Source of the DNA: Allacma fusca
Lineage: Eukaryota > Arthropoda > Collembola > Symphypleona > Sminthuridae
Reading direction: 5' to 3'
Length of the DNA stretch: 64,000 bases
Assembly: GCA_947179485.1 (NCBI GenBank)
Contig: OX359250.1
Coordinates: forward strand, 31,692,654 to 31,756,653
Shown: in pieces, positions 58,001-64,000 of the stretch
How the letters are laid out: each line of letters opens with the position of its first letter
How positions within the stretch are numbered: position 1 is the first letter of the stretch
The notes under the pieces: generated by a model
Database searches by the model: none
What the model saw: only the letters and a program-made list of their open reading frames with translations
Told to the model about the DNA's origin: nothing
Made by a program: the position numbers and the translations under genes

Positions 58001-61000
58001 ACCGTGACAGTCACATCAGAAGAGGTATTCACAAAATTTGTACCATGAGACAAGGTTTTTTAGGAACAACAATAAGTAGACAAAATTTATTCATGAAACC
58101 AATGACACAAGTAGACAAACACAATTTGCGGTTATAAACATTACATTCATAAATAAAATTCATACATATATATGTACTATATGTATATATCGCTGATTCG
58201 TGGTAAAATGTACTAGAAATAAATAATATTTATTAGTGCTGGTCAGTCGGAAATGACATAATAATAAATACCTTGTAATAATAAATCTAAAAATAAAATT
58301 AATAATAATGGTGACTGGTGATAGCATGATAATGAGTCTAGTGAGAACATACACACATGAAATAAATGTATCAAAATGAAATATTTTGTAGGTAAATTTA
58401 ACCCGAAATATACTTATACATGATGAGAAAAAAAATAGTTTGGCAGTAACCATTTAACAAATAATTACTGCAGGGAACTGTAGCAACTTGACATGCTTTC
58501 TGTATTCGAATATAAAATATGCTTAAAAAGCTGTTCACGAAGTTCAGTCATGAATATGATAAATTCATAATAATACACAAAGTGTGATTCAGAACAATAG
58601 TTTGTGTACAAGTCTTGATCTAGAAATGTAATAATAAAAAACGAAAAAAATTGTTTGGTAAAATATTGCCGACTTTTTTGCTCACAGTCATGCCATTACA
58701 ATATCAATGCATCATCAAATTATTCATTAATCATTATCCATCCGGCCGTGTCTATTTACAGTATTATCAGCAGCCTGTAAAAATCCTTTCTTGCTTACAT
58801 AGAAATGAGTAATACACAGATATCGGTTTCGTTCCGCCTTCTACTATACCGTCGAGCGTTTCGAAATGCAAACTTTGAGAGAATTGTCACAAGAAAAAAA
58901 AAACAAAATGAAGATAAACAAAATAATAAACATAATTTTTCTCACAGTAGACCGATACCGCAAAAAATATTTGCTGCGTAAGTAACGAGTACACTAAAAT
59001 TTAATTGGTCAATTGAGCTGATGATGCCTATTTGAAATTATGTACTGAAGGATTTCAAAAATATTTGAGGAACATTAAAATTCAAAGTAGAGAGAGAGTG
59101 CGTGAGTTGGAATTCCTCTTTACTGTAATACTTTCGTATAGATGTTAACAAAAGCCAAGAAAAGAGCTCAGTATTATCAAAATGCTATAGTTTCCGTAAT
59201 TGAGTGATTTGGCCTTCATTGAAAATACTCCGGAGTTCTTTGGGAAGATTCTAGAGATTCCTCCAATGCTGGATTTTAATGGGAGAATCCAGAAATGCTT
59301 CACATTTTAATGATAGCTATATCAAGGTTATCTCAGTTCCGACAAAGAATTCTCTCAGTTCAGATCTACTGTTTGTACTTAGGGGGGATCTGTCAGTTCA
59401 TCTTGAAAATAGGTTTACGTGAATGTACAAGCCTCATTGAAGGAAATTGCACATTCAGATGGGAAGCTGTTTCCTTGAGAGCCCACACAAAATATTTGCA
59501 TGCATTGAGTTCACACGTGCATGCAATACGCTATATTTTCCCTTTACTCCGTTAAAGATGCAGCGCGTACCAAAATAAACATTATCTTATTCCGATAGAT
59601 CGAATCTCGCAGCCATGTCTTTATAATTTATTCCAGTAAATGGGTCACTGAATAGGTTAAGAGAATTAAATGTGATATTTTCCCTCAAAGTAATGAACCT
59701 CCAAAAAATAAATTCTATGTGGAATATAATATAATGTCATTCTCAGAAGATAATTCTGGAATCCCATGCACAGCCACTTTTTCTGCAAGAGGTCACAAAA
59801 GTTCATATGTACTGGTCAAATTTGCATCAGTAGTATAAACAAGTATTAATTTAATACTGGTCTCTGCTCGATTCATAAAAAACTGTTATCTGTGGACATT
59901 AGTAATCATACTGGCTTTGCATAAACAAACTAACTATTATTAGACTAACTATAGGATTACGGGGCATGTGTGTATGTGTGTGTCTGCTCAAGTGGAGGCC
60001 GACAACTATATTTGGTAACATGAGTGACAGTTGTTCACATATGAGTTCCTTAAGATAAGAATAAGTCGACTGTACAAGAAGGAGTGAAAACATGAAGTGG
60101 AATGGATCCGGCAAGTTCATAAATATTAGGGTACATTATACAGAATTTTTCCACTCATCATTTGAAGGCTTTGAGAGTTAAAATCCTCACAGATCGCCTC
60201 ACATGCTTCAGCTTTTTGAATTCATAAACGTCAACTGGCTCGAAGGTAGAGGCTAAACCATCGTAAACTGTGAGAGTAAGCACTGGCTCATACAAACACA
60301 AAACCACTGAAAAATAGACACCCACTAAGGTCGGTAAATGTTTCAATGCTTCACATCGATTGTGAATAATTTTGCTGGTAAGGGTACTCTCCCCAGCCCG
60401 AAAGCTTTGAATGCATTGCTTTCTTTAAGGAGTGCACTGTAGAGACGGCAATTTCTCACCTCCAAAGACTTTACTTTTCTTGCCTCGACTTTATCCATAT
60501 ACACAGATGCTAGCTCAGTTTTTATTAATGAAATGAAATTAACATAATAGAATAAAAAAGTTCATACCGTCTTTCTTGTTCCCCATCGATTATTTCCTTG
60601 ATTAAATTATCCGTATTTCTTTTCTGCCCATACTCCCCGTTACGTGTGAGGAATCCCCAATTATTGTGAAAGTGAGAGGTTTTTCTTGTGATGTGACAAA
60701 TAGTAAATTGTAAGAATATTTTTCATATTTAGTCGAGTCGTGCCAGCCAACAGCAGCAGCGAGTGAAACTGTGCCGCAAAAAAAAATTTTTTCCCTACCA
60801 TTTTTTCCATGCTAGGGAAAATTATACTTTGGCCTTACCATAACAAGCCTATGAAATTACTCGAGTTGTGTTTACTGTGTGAGTGTGGATGTTATCATAT
60901 ATTTCCAACCAATGCCAAATTGGGCTGGAAGGGTGTCACTGAGTAGGTTAAAAAATAGTGCAATTATTATTAAAAAATCATATCAGAATACAAGGTGTGG

Positions 61001-61346
61001 GGAAAAGTCTCTCTGAAATTTTGCAAGCGTCATCCTTTTTGGCGTGCACGCTATTTTTGTATTCGCAATAATGCTTTGAAAGTGTGGAATCAAACATGGG
61101 AACATTTACAAGCTTTTAGAAAAAAAATTCATCTTGTGTATCCGCAATCTGTAATGACAAGTTTATTTTCGAATGGTAAGCTCGTTGAGTACAAATAAAG
61201 GTTTTTTGTTTTCTTTCAAGTGAATATACGTTTTGAGGACTGGGAAATAGTTTTTTTCTTAAATGTCAAGAGATTGAGGAGAGTTCAAAGGTGTCTGTTT
61301 GGGATTTTTTGGGTAGGATTGACTGTTATTCAGGAAATCTGTCTGA
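52046..61346. other. AT-rich intergenic region between ab and jub
   Basis: The first part is probably the ab 3' UTR; an AATAAA at 52528-52533 is one candidate polyadenylation signal. The remainder is AT-rich with few microsatellites, unlike 18-36 kb. No protein-family signature, tRNA or transposon end was recognised. A T-rich tract with CAG at 61331-61333 may be the acceptor of a jub 5' UTR intron. Confidence 0.55.
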
Positions 61347-62465
61347 ATGCAAAATTACACCGAGGTCAGCAAGTCTTTTATGGACGAAGATACATCGAGG
61401 ATTATCCAAGACCTCAGCCTTTTTGAAGTTCTGCCTGTCTCAAGTTCTGGAGAGCCTCAACACCCCAATTCCGTTACAAATACTTGTACTTGGTCATCAC
61501 CCCGAACTGGTCACTCACCTCTGAATCCGACGGCTCAGGGTCGCTCAATCATTCCTACAGTGACTGGAAGTCAAGTCAATGCTTCAATTCTGGCGGGTAG
61601 TATTAATACCGGAAAGACGAGCAATCACTCCAGTGGATTCAACTCCACTGGATCGGTTCTCAATAAATTAGAGAAACTCTCCATCAGTTCGAAACCAATG
61701 CAAGCAACAGAGTATGGTAGACCTAGAAATTACACAATTCCATCTCCTCCTCCACCACCACCCCCGCCTCTCTCCGATGACCCAATATATGAGAATTTGA
61801 ACACCGTCAGTAACAACCCACCTCAATACCCCCCACCGCCTCCACCACCGTACGAAGGATACCATAATAAAATTGTGGGAGGATATGGAATTACCCAGAG
61901 TCTCAATAGCAATTACCAATACGTGCCATCCGTCGCTAATTCGGTCGGCAGTAGCCGATCCTCACCATCACCCTACAGCGGAAGCATCGTTTTAAATAAA
62001 TCCTTGTACACTGCTTCAACAGTTGGGAATGGGTCCGAGGGACCCATATATGAGAATCTAGATACAATACAGTATGGAATCATTAATCCGAGTGCGGGAC
62101 ACTACGGTACTCCTTCCCTTTCACACATGCCAGGGGGAATTAGTTCAATATCCTCCAATGGGAATAGCAGAGTTTGTTCACAAGTTCCAGTAAAAAAACC
62201 AACGACCAGAGATGTTGCGTATAGTGAAGCTATCTCCAACAAAAGCCATCTCTATGCTGAAATTCCCTCATCGAATCAGTTCAAGCCGATTCAGACTCAG
62301 CATGCCAACAGTACACCGTCCCCATATGCCGTGGGGAATATCGGGGTGGCAGGGAAGTTTGCAGCATCGAGCAATATGACAGCAGGAGCATCCAAAAAAT
62401 CATCTGCTGGACTTTTCAAAAATCCGAGAAAATTGCTCCCTTCTATTACTTTGCACAAGCCCAAT
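61347..62465 (+). CDS. jub: jub exon 1 (pre-LIM region)
   Basis: 373 codons, Pro/Ser/Asn/Tyr-rich. It ends [10 protein letters not shown] at donor GTGAGA, phase 0. Apparent open sequence to 62540 is read-through into the intron. Proline runs (residues 134-141 and 162-168) suit SH3/WW/EVH1 partners (inference). Confidence 0.9.
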
Positions 62466-63650
62466 GTGAGAACTTCTTCCTCTCTATTTCCGATCCCAGG
62501 CTTTTTTTTTTACTATTTTCGAAATATATACAATCCATAATATTGAATCGAACCCCCTAATATTGTCAATTGTCCCTTTTGAAACCCTGAAATAATTTTT
62601 GTTTCAATTCCAGGGACCCACAGAAGCCGAGAAAAAACTTGAAGAACTAACCCGGCAAATTGAGGAAGAACTTGCTAAGCAGGAAGAGCAAGGAGCTTAT
62701 TTCGGTGAATTAATTTCTATTTTAGTTACCACACGCTAAAGTATAGTTAAGATTTTTTTTGTGCAATGTACCCAAGATTAAGCGAAGGTCAAAGAGAAAA
62801 ACATGGCAATAAACTTGTCCAATCTGAAATTTTACATAGTGGAAACACATTTGTACAAATGTGTTTTTGCTGTAGAATTTCGTCATCTACATTTCGGTAC
62901 ATAGGAGTATTTAGAATTGGTCACACTCTTTTATTCGGAATTATTCCTCTATGTGCTTTCCAGGTATATGCCATACATGCGGGGAGAAAGTAACTGGAGC
63001 TGGACAAGCCTGTCAAGCAATGGGTAATTTATACCATACAAATTGCTTTGTGTGCGTTTCGTGTGGTAGGGCTCTTCGAGGGAAAGCATTTTACAACGTT
63101 CACGGGAAAGTATACTGTGAAGAAGACTATTTGTACTGTGGTTTCCAACAAACTGCTGAACGTTGCTCATTGTGTGGACATCTCATTATGGAAACCGTAC
63201 GTGACCCTCACTCTGACTCTGTACTATATACTCAACTATATATAATTAATGCTCAACTCCCATATGCAAACATTGAATTAAATCTCAGATTCTGCAAGCA
63301 ATGGGAAAACCTTACCATCCTGGTTGCTTCCGCTGTTGCATCTGTAACGAGTGCCTGGATGGAGTGCCATTCACAGTAGACATGGACAACAAAATTTATT
63401 GTGTCAACGACTACCATGCAATCTTTGCACCCATTTGTGCAGCATGTGGCAAATCAATTACACCTATTGAGGTTTCAGCCCTTTCCACTCTCCAACTAAT
63501 GAGTTTTCATCTAATTACTGCCCCCATATGGATGAGTATCAAAAATAATATCAATAAATACGTATCTTACTTTTTTTCCAGGGCACTGAGGAAACAGTTC
63601 GGGTTGTGTCAATGGATAAAGATTTCCATGTGGATTGCTACTCCTGTGAA
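61347..63650 (+). CDS. jub: Ajuba/LIMD1/WTIP-family LIM protein, 3' end outside window
   Basis: Adaptor of the Ajuba family, which links adherens junctions to Hippo signalling (binding Warts/LATS) and also shuttles to the nucleus (established for the family). Exons: 61347-62465, 62614-62704, 62964-63196, 63289-63471, 63582-63650 and beyond; phases 0,1,0,0,0. The start ATG at 61347 is preceded directly by an in-frame TGA. Residues 1-403 form the disordered pre-LIM region with poly-Pro, a PPPY motif (166-169) and two PIYENL motifs (146-151, 233-238). LIM1 starts [16 protein letters not shown]2 [27 protein letters not shown]3 [13 protein letters not shown]. The [15 protein letters not shown] and [12 protein letters not shown] signatures mark Ajuba rather than zyxin/LPP. 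LIM3 is incomplete here. Confidence 0.92.
62614..62704 (+). CDS. jub: jub exon 2 (pre-LIM helix)
   Basis: Ninety-one bp after TTCAATTCCAG, encoding [20 protein letters not shown] and [10 protein letters not shown]. This is a charged, probably helical segment just before LIM1, also seen in Ajuba/zyxin relatives. The donor is GTGAAT, phase 1. Confidence 0.88.
62964..63196 (+). CDS. jub: jub exon 3 (LIM1 and start of LIM2)
   Basis: Acceptor GCTTTCCAG. It encodes [40 protein letters not shown] and [20 protein letters not shown], then [11 protein letters not shown]. The donor is GTACGT, phase 0. All LIM1 zinc ligands are present. Confidence 0.95.
63289..63471 (+). CDS. jub: jub exon 4 (LIM2 and start of LIM3)
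   Basis: Acceptor AAATCTCAG. Sixty-one codons: [56 protein letters not shown]. The donor is GAG|GTTTCA, phase 0. Confidence 0.94.
63582..63650 (+). CDS. jub: jub exon 5 (middle of LIM3)
   Basis: Acceptor TTTTTTTCCAG. Twenty-three codons, [20 protein letters not shown] then SCE. The donor is a consensus GTAAGC, phase 0. The remaining LIM3 ligands must lie past the window end. Confidence 0.92.
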
Positions 63651-64000
63651 GTAAGCTTTCGATCCTTATTATGGAATTTATCAATACGTGTCTCTGCGCT
63701 TATGTTGAAAATGTTAGCAACTTTTTCTGCATCCTGTGCATGTTTACTACTCCGCCTAAAACGATTTTATGACCCGACCCACTGTCGCTGTCACCTCCTT
63801 TCATAGTTTCTATTCTTCCGTTGAAATGGCAAGAGACGAAATATTGTTTTTGTGTAAGGGGTGCCAGGTGTTTAATTAAAATTTGTATTGGGATAGTGCT
63901 CCTTACATCCGGGTTTCAAGGAAATTACTTTGGCAGAAGGAATTTATATGAGATGCATATGACTCAATTAAATTTTTATCGGAGTTTTGATTTACAACAA
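63651..64000 (+). other. jub intron, truncated by the window end
   Basis: At least 350 bp of intron. No exon encoding the rest of LIM3 is present in it. Confidence 0.8.

Noticed and set aside
60995..61198. 67-codon ATG frame upstream of jub
   Set aside because: Not in phase with any usable donor to the jub start, no family match; more likely 5' UTR or intergenic.
62466..62540. Extension of jub exon 1 to a stop at 62540
   Set aside because: A GTGAGA donor at 62466 joins in phase to exon 2, giving the expected pre-LIM helix and LIM1; the extension is intronic.
1..64000. CRISPR arrays, tRNA or rRNA genes, bacterial operons
   Set aside because: No regularly spaced direct repeats, no T-arm/B-box sequence with a cloverleaf, and the genes have introns.

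Overview
The window reads as nuclear DNA of an arthropod, probably a crustacean. It is AT-rich, intron-containing and full of long dinucleotide repeats. Three multi-exon genes are recognisable by family, and their best family matches are arthropod versions. The species call is an inference from protein families and repeat style only; no marker gene is present.

Layout. (1) 1-7.7 kb: AT-rich DNA with no convincing gene, carrying unusual G-runs on the + strand. (2) 7.7-13.04 kb, minus strand: the 3' part of a voltage-gated calcium channel beta subunit gene (SH3-HOOK-guanylate-kinase scaffold). Six exons join in phase, and there is a candidate alternative C-terminal exon. The 5' exons are not seen, so DNA above 13.04 kb is at least partly its intron. 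(3) 13.0-37.5 kb: no firm gene; many (CT/GA)n, (CA)n and (TATG)n microsatellites. (4) 37,505-44,931: a complete, apparently very young Ty3/Gypsy-type LTR retrotransposon. Its two 501-bp LTRs look identical and a 4-bp GTAT target duplication flanks it. It has gag, then pol reached by a textbook -1 frameshift signal (slippery heptamer plus H-type pseudoknot). One extra T in reverse transcriptase breaks pol, and a third unidentified ORF follows it. (5) 44.9-49.1 kb: intergenic DNA and the probable upstream region of the next gene. (6) 49,116-52,045, plus strand: a complete six-exon BTB-C2H2 zinc-finger gene that looks like abrupt. (7) 52.0-61.3 kb: AT-rich intergenic DNA. (8) 61,347-window end, plus strand: an Ajuba/LIMD1-family LIM gene (jub), cut off inside its third LIM domain.

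How the parts relate. The three host genes do not form a pathway: a channel-trafficking subunit, a transcription factor of neuronal/epithelial patterning type, and a Hippo/junction adaptor. They are independent neighbours, with abrupt and jub in tandem on + and Ca-beta on -. The retrotransposon lies between Ca-beta and abrupt, either in a long 5' intron of Ca-beta or in intergenic DNA.

Exon boundaries were read by eye from GT/AG signals, family continuity and phase arithmetic; all internal junctions listed are phase-consistent. Transcripts were not available.
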